Source: Gammaproteobacteria bacterium
Lineage (GTDB): Bacteria > Pseudomonadota > Gammaproteobacteria > Eutrophobiales > Eutrophobiaceae
Length of the DNA: 13,718 bases
Direction: 5' to 3'
Assembly (NCBI GenBank): GCA_004356415.1
Contig: SMWN01000081.1
Location: 1-13,718, forward strand
Below, in pieces: positions 1 to 6,709 of the stretch. The position numbers and the translations under genes are program-made. The stretch's first letter is position 1. Each line of letters opens with the position of its first letter. The notes under the pieces were generated by a model. The model did not search any database. It saw nothing but the letters and a program-made list of their open reading frames with translations, and was not told the DNA's origin.

Positions 1-689
1 ACCGAATCATTTTCTCCAGGAATAACTAAATTAGTTATTTCAAACCAGACGTCGGTTTCATGTTTAAGGTACGACAGTGTCTCCAATACAGGAGCAAGGT
101 GACTACCGGTTACACGATGATAAAAACGTTCAGTAAAGGCCTTCAGATCGATGTTGGCTGCATCCATATATTGATAAAATTCTTCTCTTGGTTCTTCGCA
201 AACGTAACCAGCAGAAACTGCAACCGTTTTTATATTTTTTTCATGACAGGCCTGCGCAACATCAATGGCATATTCATGAAAAATCACCGGGTCATTGTAG
301 GTAAATGCAATACTGCGACAGTTTAATTGACTTGCTGCATTTGCCAGTTGTTCCGGTGAAGCAGCGTCAGCCAAAGTGTCGATTTCACGGGACTTGCTAA
401 TATCCCAGTTCTGGCAAAATTTACAGGCTAAATTGCAGCCAGCGGTACCAAATGAAAGCACCGGCGTGCCCGGTAAAAAGTGGTTCAATGGTTTCTTCTC
501 AATGGGGTCAATACAAAATCCACTTGAGCGACCATAGGTTGTCAGAACAATTTTCTGATCCCTGCATTCACGTACGAAACAAAGCCCCTGCTGTCCTTCT
601 CTCAACTTACATGCCCGCGGGCAAACATCACACTGTACCCGGTCATCTTCCAGGACATGCCAGTACTTTGTGCTTACGACTGAGTTCAT
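1..689 (-). CDS. amrS: AmmeMemoRadiSam system radical SAM enzyme, 3' end cut off by the window
   Basis: The leftward reading frame begins with ATG at 689 (AAGGTG-like ribosome site about 8 nt upstream) and runs open off the left edge, giving 229 visible residues. I estimate this as roughly two thirds of the protein. An N-terminal cysteine cluster (C20, C23, C27, C37) precedes the radical SAM cluster GCNLACKFCQNW, where C85, C89 and C92 form the CX3CX2C that binds the 4Fe-4S/SAM centre. It is followed by AFTYNDP (128-134) and a DLKAF segment (181-185). This is the pattern of the PflA-like radical SAM proteins found with MEMO and AMMECR1 homologues. The gene is divergent from those two partners across 86 nt, which supports the family call. 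The substrate is not evident from sequence. The family call is strong; the symbol follows current family naming. Confidence 0.93.
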   Translation of the reverse strand, partial: MNSVVSTKYWHVLEDDRVQCDVCPRACKLREGQQGLCFVRECRDQKIVLTTYGRSSGFCIDPIEKKPLNHFLPGTPVLSFGTAGCNLACKFCQNWDISKSREIDTLADAASPEQLANAASQLNCRSIAFTYNDPVIFHEYAIDVAQACHEKNIKTVAVSAGYVCEEPREEFYQYMDAANIDLKAFTERFYHRVTGSHLAPVLETLSYLKHETDVWFEITNLVIPGENDS

Positions 690-727
690 CACTTTAGTCA
701 CCTTTTCTGCAAGCTGTTTTAAAACAC

Positions 728-758
728 TCTATACTTGTTGCAGATATAAATCTGCCAA
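728..758. promoter_or_regulatory. overlapping divergent promoter candidates with a palindrome, between amrS and amrB
   Basis: The 86-nt divergent gap holds a perfect inverted repeat, GCAGAT-ATAA-ATCTGC (740-755). Rightward, a TATACT -10-like box (730-735) would place transcription start near 742, inside the palindrome. Leftward, TTGGCA (753-758) and TATAGA (728-733) look like -35 and -10 boxes, though the 19-nt spacer is long. A protein bound to the palindrome could affect both directions. This is inference from sequence motifs only. Confidence 0.3.
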
Positions 759-775
759 TTTATGCACCTTTATAC

Positions 776-1585
776 ATGAATAATAGTCAAAACAAAGTGA
801 AAAGCACCATCAGACCGGCTGCGGTAGCAGGACAGTTCTATCCGGCCAATCCTGCTGAACTGAAACTGATGGTTGAATCTTACCTAAAGGACGTTCAGGA
901 CGCACCACCACCATCCAAGGCAATTATTGCACCACATGCTGGTCTGGTTTATTCAGGGCCAATAGCCGCAATAGCCTACGCCAGTTTGCAATCTGTTAAG
1001 GAAGAAATAAGTCGTGTCGTATTGTTGGGCCCTTCGCATAGAGTGTATTTAAAGGGACTGGCATTAAGTTCTGCTGATTACTATGAAACACCCCTGGGCA
1101 AGATTGAAATTGATCAGGATTCATATGATTCAATACGAAACTTGTTACAAGTTGCAGTCGTCGATGCAGCACACGCACAGGAACACAGTCTTGAGGTACA
1201 TCTTCCCTTTCTACAACTTGTGCTTGACCAGTTTAAATTAATACCCATCGTTGTTGGTGAAGCTTCTCCTGAAGAAGTTGAAGAAGTTCTGGAAATTTTA
1301 TGGGGGAATGATGATACGCTTGTCGTTATCAGTTCTGATCTCAGTCATTACCATGATTATGAAACAGCACAGCAGCTGGATTTATCTACCAGTAAAGCCA
1401 TAGAAAATTTACAATTGGAATCAATCGGACCACAACAAGCTTGTGGTTGTATGCCCATGCGTGGTCTATTACAGCTTGCAAGAAATAAACATCTAAAGGT
1501 TAAAACGCTTGACTTGAGAAACTCAGGGGATACCGCAGGAAGCAAAGACAGGGTTGTGGGTTATGGCGCCTACGCTGTTAATTGA
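776..1585 (+). CDS. amrB: MEMO-family protein, AmmeMemoRadiSam system protein B
   Basis: The 269-residue protein spans the whole MEMO family. Conserved motifs occur in order: AGQFYPANP (18-26), APHAGLVYSGP (52-62, His54), LLGPSHRVYLKG (83-94, His89), EHSLEVHLPFL (136-146), SSDLSHYH (186-193, His191 and His193), and a C-terminal CGCMPM (223-228). The His/Cys set corresponds to the metal-binding pocket of human MEMO1, a fold related to non-haem-iron extradiol dioxygenases. The reaction in bacteria is not established to my knowledge. Translation starts at the ATG at 776; I see no strong Shine-Dalgarno sequence. The AMMECR1-family gene follows 76 nt downstream on the same strand and amrS lies divergently upstream, so the three form one module. 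The protein has no signal peptide and is probably cytoplasmic. Confidence 0.95.
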   Translation: MNNSQNKVKSTIRPAAVAGQFYPANPAELKLMVESYLKDVQDAPPPSKAIIAPHAGLVYSGPIAAIAYASLQSVKEEISRVVLLGPSHRVYLKGLALSSADYYETPLGKIEIDQDSYDSIRNLLQVAVVDAAHAQEHSLEVHLPFLQLVLDQFKLIPIVVGEASPEEVEEVLEILWGNDDTLVVISSDLSHYHDYETAQQLDLSTSKAIENLQLESIGPQQACGCMPMRGLLQLARNKHLKVKTLDLRNSGDTAGSKDRVVGYGAYAVN

Positions 1586-1661
1586 ATTGACCAGAGTTGA
1601 ATTGTTTAGGATCGAATTTCCTGGCGTCACTTGAATCAAGGACCACACAATACCACTATAG

Positions 1662-2222
1662 ATGTACACACAAGAACAGAAACTGATACTGGTATCTACC
1701 GCGCGCTCAAGTATCCAGCATGGCTTGCAATCAGGGAATACGAAAACAGTAAATCTGGAAAACTATGCATCTGAATTGCAAGATATCAGAGCGACTTTCG
1801 TCACATTAAAAATTGCGCAGTCATTGCGTGGCTGTATTGGGACCCTTGAAGCCAGACATCCTTTGGTTAAAAGCGTTGCAAAATATGCTTACGCTGCTGC
1901 CTTCCGCGATCCAAGATTCAAACCACTCAACCAGGATGAGTTCGAGAAGATAACACTGAGTATCTCAATACTGACACCGGCCGAATCAATTCAATTCAAT
2001 TCGGATTCTGACCTGATTCAACAACTAAATTCTAATATTGATGGCTTGATCATTCAATCAGGTCACCGGCGTGCGACCTTTTTGCCCGCGGTGTGGGATT
2101 CACTACCTGATGCTGAGCAATTTCTTTCACAACTAAAAGCAAAGGCACGGATACCACCACAAGAAAATCTGACTGAGGCATGGCGATATAAAGCAATTGA
2201 AATTCACGAGGATGACATTTAA
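1662..2222 (+). CDS. amrA: AMMECR1-domain protein, AmmeMemoRadiSam system protein A
   Basis: This 186-residue protein is the usual length of a stand-alone AMMECR1 domain. It carries the family signature LRGCIGT at 55-61, then FRDPRF at 81-86, an EKITLSISILTP strand region (95-106), and a C-terminal FLPAVWD...FLSQLKAKA segment (140-162). The function of AMMECR1 proteins is not known. The signature around Cys58 is thought to line a possible active site. The start is fixed by an in-frame TAG directly before the ATG at 1662, so no longer form is possible. It lies 76 nt after the MEMO gene and probably shares its transcript. No hairpin terminator is visible in the 86 nt before the converging lipoprotein gene. 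Confidence 0.94.
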   Translation: MYTQEQKLILVSTARSSIQHGLQSGNTKTVNLENYASELQDIRATFVTLKIAQSLRGCIGTLEARHPLVKSVAKYAYAAAFRDPRFKPLNQDEFEKITLSISILTPAESIQFNSDSDLIQQLNSNIDGLIIQSGHRRATFLPAVWDSLPDAEQFLSQLKAKARIPPQENLTEAWRYKAIEIHEDDI

Positions 2223-2308
2223 ATCAGGCCGTCAGCTAGGCAATGTTGTTACACAGCTATTAGATTACAAAAAATTAATTAACACCTTGTAAATACCCTG
2301 TCATGAAG

Positions 2309-2896
2309 TCATGTCTGCTCACGACTAAAACGCCGGGCCATTTTTTTCGCTTTCCTGGCACCAGCTGCATCGCCTAATGCCAATCTGGCCTCAGCAATAA
2401 TTTGCCAATTGGCTTTCAGTAATTGATTATTACCTGCAGCGAATGCATTTGATTTTTTGGCCAGGGTAATTGCTTTTATCCACATCTTTTGTTTCAGACG
2501 TTCTGCTGCGAGTCTGTTCCACAACCAGGGATCCTTAGGTTCAATATCAAGCCCTCTTTCCAGGCTTGCGACCGCACGGTCACTATCGCCAGCAGATGCG
2601 TATTTGTCAGCATCATTAAGGAATGCTAGCGCAACAGGACTGGTAGATTGTTCAGAAACAGATTTCCCGTAACCAACAGCCTCACGCTCAATAACTGGAT
2701 GATGTGGTTCAACCGTTGTTTCAGCTTTCGCGACAACTTGACTATCTGATATTACCTCTTGATATGTTGACTCAGTAACCGTTCGATCTTCTACAGGTAC
2801 TGTTTTGTTACTGTGATCAGGTAATGTCGTACAAGCAGGAAAAAGCAGATTAACGAATATTGAAATGCCGACGTATGTTAGTTTCATTCTTTTCAT
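2309..2896 (-). CDS. TPR lipoprotein, candidate LpoP-type activator of PBP1B
   Basis: I chose the ATG at 2896 (195 residues) because it gives a clear lipoprotein signal: a basic MKRMK start, a hydrophobic stretch (7-19) and a lipobox ending FPAC with the lipidated Cys22. Residue +2 is Thr, not Asp, which favours the outer membrane. The open frame extends upstream to 3058, but that part lies inside mrcB and has no signal sequence. Residues 23-85 are a Ser/Thr/Glu/Val-rich linker. About residues 88-190 form TPR-like helical pairs, with DADKYASAGDSDRAVASLERGL and a second pair ending in GDAAGARKAKKMA. A lipoprotein with a disordered linker and TPRs beside mrcB is the organisation described for Pseudomonas LpoP, the PBP1B activator. 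The gene starts inside mrcB (47-nt overlap), so translational coupling is likely. The functional match is inference. Confidence 0.75.
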   Translation of the reverse strand: MKRMKLTYVGISIFVNLLFPACTTLPDHSNKTVPVEDRTVTESTYQEVISDSQVVAKAETTVEPHHPVIEREAVGYGKSVSEQSTSPVALAFLNDADKYASAGDSDRAVASLERGLDIEPKDPWLWNRLAAERLKQKMWIKAITLAKKSNAFAAGNNQLLKANWQIIAEARLALGDAAGARKAKKMARRFSREQT

Positions 2897-5234
2897 CTTT
2901 TCTTTCTGTTTTGATATCGTGAATACGGTCGTTTTGAATAGTGTCATTTTGACATGTACCTGAATATTCAGGTAGGTAAGCTTGTACAAATGGGTAGTCG
3001 ACTGCACCCGGACAATCATCTGATACTCGCTTGCCCTGTAATATTTTAGCCCATTCAACGCCCTCAGGTGTTATCAATGATAAAGGTCGTGGCTTCAGAC
3101 CCTGCATGATATCTATCCAGACTTGTAAAGCGCCGCTTGAACCCGTCAACCGTGATGATTGATTATCATCACGTCCAACCCAAATCACCCCGAGGACATC
3201 ATCTCCAAAACCTGCAAACCAGCTGTCTCTCAAATCATTCGTTGTCCCGGTTTTGCCAGCAAGCGGTAAAAATGCGGGTAATCTTGCTGCAATGGATCTT
3301 GCTGTGCCCGAGCTTGCCACCTCTGTGAGAAGGTAGCGTGTAATGAAGACTGATTTTGACTCCAGAGTTTGTTTTAACTCCAGTCCATATCGCTGTATTG
3401 GCTTGCCATTTTTATCCAGCACTTCTTTTATGCTTCTCAATGGCACCTGGAATCCACCACTGGCTAATGTTTGATACATTTGCGCCACTTGAAATGGAGT
3501 TAAATCCAGTGCCCCCAATAATAATGACGGATATTCCGGTATGTCAGTCTCCAGGCCTAATGAGTGAAGCGTTTTAACAACTTCATTCAATCCAAGACGC
3601 ATGCCTAGATAAACAGTTGCCAGATTGTACGATTTGGCCAATGCGGTATGTAATGCAATATTTCCATGAGTGGTTTCATCATAATTTTTGGGTTGCCAAT
3701 ATGACCCATCATGTTGTTTCAAACTGATTGGTTTGTCTTCCAGCAAGGTCAGACTGTTGTATTTCTCAGGTTTCATTATCGCTGTCAGGTATACCGCGGG
3801 CTTCACCAGAGAGCCAATGGGTCGGACTGCATCTAATGCCCGGTTAAAATCATTGGATGCTTTATCTCTGCCTCCTACCAGGGCAAGAACTTCTCCTGTC
3901 TCAACACTGGTGATCACAGCTGCTGCCTGTAATGACCCAGCAGATAATTTCTTGTATTTTTCAAGACTTGCGAGTCGTTTTGGCACAGTCCGTTCAACGA
4001 TGTCCTGATATCGGATATCCAGTGTTGTAAATATACGCAGGCCTTCATTCCTTAAAACTTCAGATTTATAGTTCTTCCGTAACTGCCTACGTACAAGATC
4101 AAGAAATGCAGGATATTTGGCACTACTCCATGAGGGTTTTTCACTGATACGTAATGGTTTCGCGACGATCGCTTTTGCCTCATTGGTAGACAAATAGCCT
4201 TGTTGTTGCATCAAACTGATTGTTAAATTTCGCCTTCGCAAGGCTCTGTCCGAGTGACTTCTTGGATTATAAAAAGAAGCCCCTCTTACCAGGGCAACCA
4301 GTAATGCGATTTCTTCTGTTTTAAGTTCGTTTAAAGGTCTCGAAAAATAATATTCGGCAGCCCTACCGAATCCATGTATTCCCCTGGCACCATGCTGGCC
4401 CAGATAAATTTCATTGATGTAAGCCAATAGTATTTCTGCTTTGGAATAATGTTGTTCCAGCAGGATTGCCATGATCATTTCATTAAATTTTCGACGAAAT
4501 GTCCTCTCTCGTGTCAGAAAATAATTTTTGACCAACTGTTGTGTAAGTGTACTTCCGCCCTGATGTAGGCCCCCCGATGTGATGTTACTGACCATGGCCC
4601 GCAACATCCCCTTTGGATCGATGCCAGAGTGTCGGTAAAAATGTCTATCCTCGACGGCAATCAAGGCATCCACAAGAAATTGTGGGACATTATCATAAGA
4701 TACCAATACCCTGTCTTCGTTATGTTCAGGATATATTTTGCCTATAAGCTGAGATTCGAGGCGAAAGACTGATAGTGATTCTGCGCTTGCTTCATCAGTG
4801 ATACTTTGGATCCTGCCCCCGGAAAAATTGATACGGATACTTTTTGACGGTTCTTGCCTGTCCCAAAATTCAAAAACACGGTTAATGAATTGAATATAAT
4901 TTTCTTGTTTCTTGTACTGACCTGGGCCAATAAGTGTTGCCACATTTCGGTAACCCAATGAATTTAGCGCATCAAGTAAATCACCTTTCCCCATTCGAGC
5001 ACCGATATATAACTCAAGTGGTCTGGCATAAACTCTGGCAGGAAGTGACCAACGCTTACCTTCAAATTCTGATCTGACCCGATGATCAAGCCAGACGATA
5101 TACCCAATGCCACAGAGTAGTGTAATGGCAAATAATTGTAGGATTAAATATCCGTAATAAGATTTGGATTTCCCGAGTTTGGATTTCCTGGAATTTTGCT
5201 TTTTCGTCTGTTTGCGCTTTTTTTTGCGTGCCAT
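2850..5234 (-). CDS. mrcB: penicillin-binding protein 1B, bifunctional peptidoglycan glycosyltransferase/transpeptidase
   Basis: This is a complete class A PBP of 794 residues, a normal length for PBP1B. A Lys/Arg-rich cytoplasmic tail (1-28) precedes one membrane segment (29-49). A UB2H-like domain follows (about 65-155), which in E. coli binds the activator LpoB. The GT51 glycosyltransferase domain shows AVEDRHFYRHSG (193-204, catalytic Glu195), GGSTLTQQLVKN (226-237), a second Glu in NEMIMAI (Glu252), and an SKAEILLAYINEIYLGQ segment (264-280). The transpeptidase domain has SLVK (nucleophile Ser475), SYN (535-537) and KTGTT (661-665). It polymerises lipid II and cross-links the glycan strands in the periplasm. 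The last 47 nt overlap the start of the TPR lipoprotein gene. No strong ribosome site precedes the ATG at 5234. A TATAAT box lies about 70 nt upstream. Confidence 0.97.
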   Translation of the reverse strand: MARKKKRKQTKKQNSRKSKLGKSKSYYGYLILQLFAITLLCGIGYIVWLDHRVRSEFEGKRWSLPARVYARPLELYIGARMGKGDLLDALNSLGYRNVATLIGPGQYKKQENYIQFINRVFEFWDRQEPSKSIRINFSGGRIQSITDEASAESLSVFRLESQLIGKIYPEHNEDRVLVSYDNVPQFLVDALIAVEDRHFYRHSGIDPKGMLRAMVSNITSGGLHQGGSTLTQQLVKNYFLTRERTFRRKFNEMIMAILLEQHYSKAEILLAYINEIYLGQHGARGIHGFGRAAEYYFSRPLNELKTEEIALLVALVRGASFYNPRSHSDRALRRRNLTISLMQQQGYLSTNEAKAIVAKPLRISEKPSWSSAKYPAFLDLVRRQLRKNYKSEVLRNEGLRIFTTLDIRYQDIVERTVPKRLASLEKYKKLSAGSLQAAAVITSVETGEVLALVGGRDKASNDFNRALDAVRPIGSLVKPAVYLTAIMKPEKYNSLTLLEDKPISLKQHDGSYWQPKNYDETTHGNIALHTALAKSYNLATVYLGMRLGLNEVVKTLHSLGLETDIPEYPSLLLGALDLTPFQVAQMYQTLASGGFQVPLRSIKEVLDKNGKPIQRYGLELKQTLESKSVFITRYLLTEVASSGTARSIAARLPAFLPLAGKTGTTNDLRDSWFAGFGDDVLGVIWVGRDDNQSSRLTGSSGALQVWIDIMQGLKPRPLSLITPEGVEWAKILQGKRVSDDCPGAVDYPFVQAYLPEYSGTCQNDTIQNDRIHDIKTERKDEKNETNIRRHFNIR

Positions 5235-5303
5235 CAGAAAATACTACTTATTGAGGAATGAAATTTCATTATTTTGATGGATATAAGCTCAGAATAATCT
5301 TCC

Positions 5304-5309
5304 ATTATA
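5304..5309 (-). promoter_or_regulatory. -10-like element upstream of mrcB
   Basis: The leftward strand reads TATAAT here, about 70 nt before the mrcB start and just beyond the U-tract of the upstream terminator. No good -35 box stands at 16-18 nt, so this is a weak promoter candidate. Because a terminator separates mrcB from the histone-like gene, mrcB needs some promoter in this gap. Confidence 0.3.
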
Positions 5310-5320
5310 AAATTTGCTGA

Positions 5321-5351
5321 AAAAGAAAAGGCCCCTTCTTCAGGGGCCTTT
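5321..5351 (-). terminator. strong intrinsic terminator after the histone-like gene and its structured trailer
   Basis: A perfect 10-bp stem (5327-5336 with 5342-5351, core GGCCCC/GGGGCC) closes a 5-nt loop. Read leftward it is followed by TTTTCTTTTT, a good U-tract. Read rightward it is followed only by ATATT, so it serves leftward transcription from the histone-like gene and insulates mrcB from it. Confidence 0.9.
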
Positions 5352-5505
5352 ATATTCCAGAGGAGCTTCTCCTTCGAAGCTTGCGTCCACTCACTTACCA
5401 GTCAACTGGCCAGCTCGCGTCGGTGCTCCTTTCTCGCTCCTATCAAAGTCCCAGCTGAGATGCTAAATTTATTCTTCTCGCTGGGCCTGTGTTAGTCGCG
5501 ACTTC
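5352..5505 (-). ncRNA. structured untranslated region: long 3' UTR or small RNA candidate
   Basis: These 154 nt between the histone-like stop codon and the terminator have no plausible reading frame and look richer in G+C than the AT-rich flank upstream of that gene. Leftward, the region contains a 10-bp stem CCCAGCGAGA/TCTC-A-GCTGGG (5450-5485, one bulged A, 15-nt loop). It also contains CCAGTTGACTGG (5399-5410) and a 6-bp stem AGCTTC/GAAGCT closing a 6-nt loop (5363-5380). It ends in the intrinsic terminator at 5321-5351. I do not recognise 6S, 4.5S, tmRNA or RNase P RNA in it. It could be a 3' UTR that is processed into a small RNA, or simply a stable trailer. Confidence 0.4.
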
Positions 5506-5751
5506 CTATCTTTTTCTTTTCCTGGCAGCCTTCTTCTTGGCCTTCTTCCTGGCTACCTTCCTTTTAGCCTTCTTCTTGGCCTTCTTCTTGGCCTTCTTCT
5601 TAGCTACCTTCCTTTTAGCCTTCTTCTTGGCCTTCTTCTTAGCTACCTTCCTTTTAGCCTTCTTCTTAGCTACCTTCCTTTTAGCCTTCTTCTTTGCTAC
5701 ACGTGTCTTCTTCTTTGCAGCGCGTTTTTTCGTCTTCTTTCTTGTTGCCAT
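5506..5751 (-). CDS. histone H1-like / AlgP-like Lys-Ala repeat DNA-binding protein
   Basis: The 81-residue protein consists almost only of Lys, Ala, Arg and Val, with no acidic residue. Such sequence resembles the C-terminal tail of histone H1, bacterial AlgP and the chlamydial Hc2 type. These bind nucleic acid non-specifically through charge and are thought to condense or organise the nucleoid. After MATRKKTKKRAAKKK the body is built from KRKVAKKKA units that lengthen by KKKA each time (9, 13, then 17 residues) and ends ARKRKR. At DNA level a block GCTACCTTCCTTTTAGCC (rightward strand) recurs at 5552, 5603, 5642 and 5669. The start ATG at 5751 has a good ribosome site (AGGGGAG, about 8 nt upstream). 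The opposite strand is open across the repeats but encodes only Phe/Leu/Ala runs and is a shadow. The exact target and role are not shown by sequence. Confidence 0.85.
   Translation of the reverse strand: MATRKKTKKRAAKKKTRVAKKKAKRKVAKKKAKRKVAKKKAKKKAKRKVAKKKAKKKAKKKAKRKVARKKAKKKAARKRKR
5552..5686. repeat. in-frame tandem repeat within the histone-like gene
   Basis: An 18-bp block begins at 5552, 5603, 5642 and 5669, so the intervals are 51, 39 and 27 bp. All are multiples of 3 and differ by 12 bp, the length of one KKKA unit. Slippage here would change protein length without breaking the frame. Confidence 0.9.
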
Positions 5752-5771
5752 AATCAGACTCCCCTAGAATC

Positions 5772-5785
5772 TTTAATCGATTAAA
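5772..5785. promoter_or_regulatory. 14-bp perfect palindrome in the leader of the histone-like gene
   Basis: TTTAATCGATTAAA is a perfect dyad about 20 nt upstream of the start codon (5751) and just upstream of its ribosome site. It could be an operator or an RNA element. It lies in AT-rich DNA, so chance is possible. Confidence 0.3.
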
Positions 5786-5806
5786 TAGAACTCATGTATT
5801 ACGAAC

Positions 5807-5838
5807 TCATATACAACACAACATCATATACAACACAA
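5807..5838. repeat. 15-bp direct repeat upstream of the histone-like gene
   Basis: TCATATACAACACAA occurs twice, at 5807-5821 and 5824-5838, so the copies start 17 bp apart. They lie between the candidate -10 box and the gene start. Regulatory repeat or slippage product; nothing in the sequence decides. Confidence 0.6.
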
Positions 5839-5855
5839 ACAAAAAACACGCCATC

Positions 5856-5861
5856 ATTATA
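5856..5861 (-). promoter_or_regulatory. -10 candidate for the histone-like gene
   Basis: The leftward strand reads an exact TATAAT here, about 105 nt before the ATG. The nearest good -35 match (TTGAAA) is 27 nt away, which is too far, so the promoter would depend on an activator or on a different -35. About 200 nt separate this gene from adk, with no GC-rich terminator visible after adk. Confidence 0.35.
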
Positions 5862-5949
5862 GTTATGTTTTAAATTTTTTCTACGTATTTCAACAATTAT
5901 TTTTATATAATTTTATCCAACCAACAATTAGGGATATCATTTCTTGTCA

Positions 5950-6603
5950 TTATTGTAATAATCCAAAAATATTCTTACTTATTTCTTTCAAATCACCTGA
6001 ACCATTTATCCTCACAAGAGTAGGATCATCACCTGAACTTTTATCTTCATTGTCAGAATAATAATCAATCAATTGTGCCGTTTGCTTGTGATAAACCTGC
6101 AGTCGCTTACGAACAGTTTGTTCAGTATCGTCGTCACGCTGAATTAATGATTCACCCGTTTCATCATCCAGGTTTTCAGTCTTTGGTGGGTTAAATTTCA
6201 CATGATAAACACGCCCCGAGGCAGGATGAATGCGTCTGCCACTCATTCGTTCAATGATTTCTTCGTCGGCAACTTGTAATTCCACGACAAAATCGACATC
6301 AATACCCAGTTTTTTCATTCCTTCTGCTTGTGCAATTGTTCTGGGGAAGCCATCAAGCAAATAACCTGAAGCGCAATCATCCTTAGAAATACGATCTCTA
6401 ACTAACTGTAAAATAAGATTATCTGAAACCAGTTCTCCAGCATCCATAACTTTTTTTGCCTCAATCCCAAGCGTCGTTTCTGCTCTGACAGCTGATCTCA
6501 GCATATCACCGGTAGAGATCTGCGGAATACCATACTTTTCACTGACGGCTTTCGCCTGGGTCCCTTTGCCGGCACCCGGTGGACCAAGTAAAATTAATTT
6601 CAT
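5950..6603 (-). CDS. adk: adenylate kinase
   Basis: The enzyme catalyses ATP + AMP to 2 ADP in the cytoplasm. I start it at the ATG at 6603 (217 residues), where the family normally begins: MKLILLGPPGAGKGTQA with the P-loop at 7-15. An in-frame ATG 24 nt upstream is less likely, since the purine-rich GAGGGGAG would then lie inside the gene. Further marks are the AMP-binding STGDMLR (30-36), DGFPRT (84-89), the long LID domain (about 122-159, GRRIHPASGRVYH) and QRDDD (155-159). The LID has no zinc-binding cysteines, as usual for Gram-negative long-type enzymes. The gene stands alone, divergent from the Mth938-like gene, with about 200 AT-rich bases downstream. Confidence 0.97.
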   Translation of the reverse strand: MKLILLGPPGAGKGTQAKAVSEKYGIPQISTGDMLRSAVRAETTLGIEAKKVMDAGELVSDNLILQLVRDRISKDDCASGYLLDGFPRTIAQAEGMKKLGIDVDFVVELQVADEEIIERMSGRRIHPASGRVYHVKFNPPKTENLDDETGESLIQRDDDTEQTVRKRLQVYHKQTAQLIDYYSDNEDKSSGDDPTLVRINGSGDLKEISKNIFGLLQ

Positions 6604-6660
6604 TCCTCTGTATACTCCCCTCTGCATTCTTCTGGATCGTCATATAAATCACTAAATGCG

Positions 6661-6679
6661 AATTTGTTTAATACAAATT
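6661..6679. promoter_or_regulatory. inverted repeat in the adk / Mth938-like divergent gap
   Basis: AATTTGT and ACAAATT form a perfect 7-bp dyad with a 5-nt centre in the 106-nt gap between two divergent genes. The placement suits an operator acting on either gene. I see no convincing -35/-10 pair beside it, and the AT-rich context makes a chance match possible. Confidence 0.3.
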
Positions 6680-6709
6680 AATGATGAACTAATCCACTGT
6701 AATAATTAC

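Noticed and set aside
452..697. Rightward frame opposite amrS
   Set aside because: It is antisense to clear radical SAM coding sequence including the N-terminal cysteine cluster.
2223..2308. Terminator between amrA and the converging lipoprotein gene
   Set aside because: Only short imperfect pairings such as CATGA/TCATG with a 2-nt loop are visible, and none has a U-tract.
2897..3058. Longer start for the TPR lipoprotein
   Set aside because: The extra 54 residues lie wholly within mrcB and would bury the lipoprotein signal sequence inside the protein.
5352..5505. Known housekeeping RNA such as 6S, 4.5S or tmRNA
   Set aside because: I could not match the conserved sequence or overall pairing of any of these, so only a generic structured RNA is claimed.
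5530..5700. Regular repeats that could suggest a CRISPR array
   Set aside because: The units are contiguous, in frame and of the wrong spacing, with no unique spacers; they encode KKKA-type protein repeats.
5489..5767. Rightward frame encoding a Phe/Leu/Ala-rich, membrane-like protein
   Set aside because: It is the mirror of the AAG/GCT codon repeats of the leftward histone-like gene, which has a good ribosome site and family-like composition; the hydrophobic product is a by-product.
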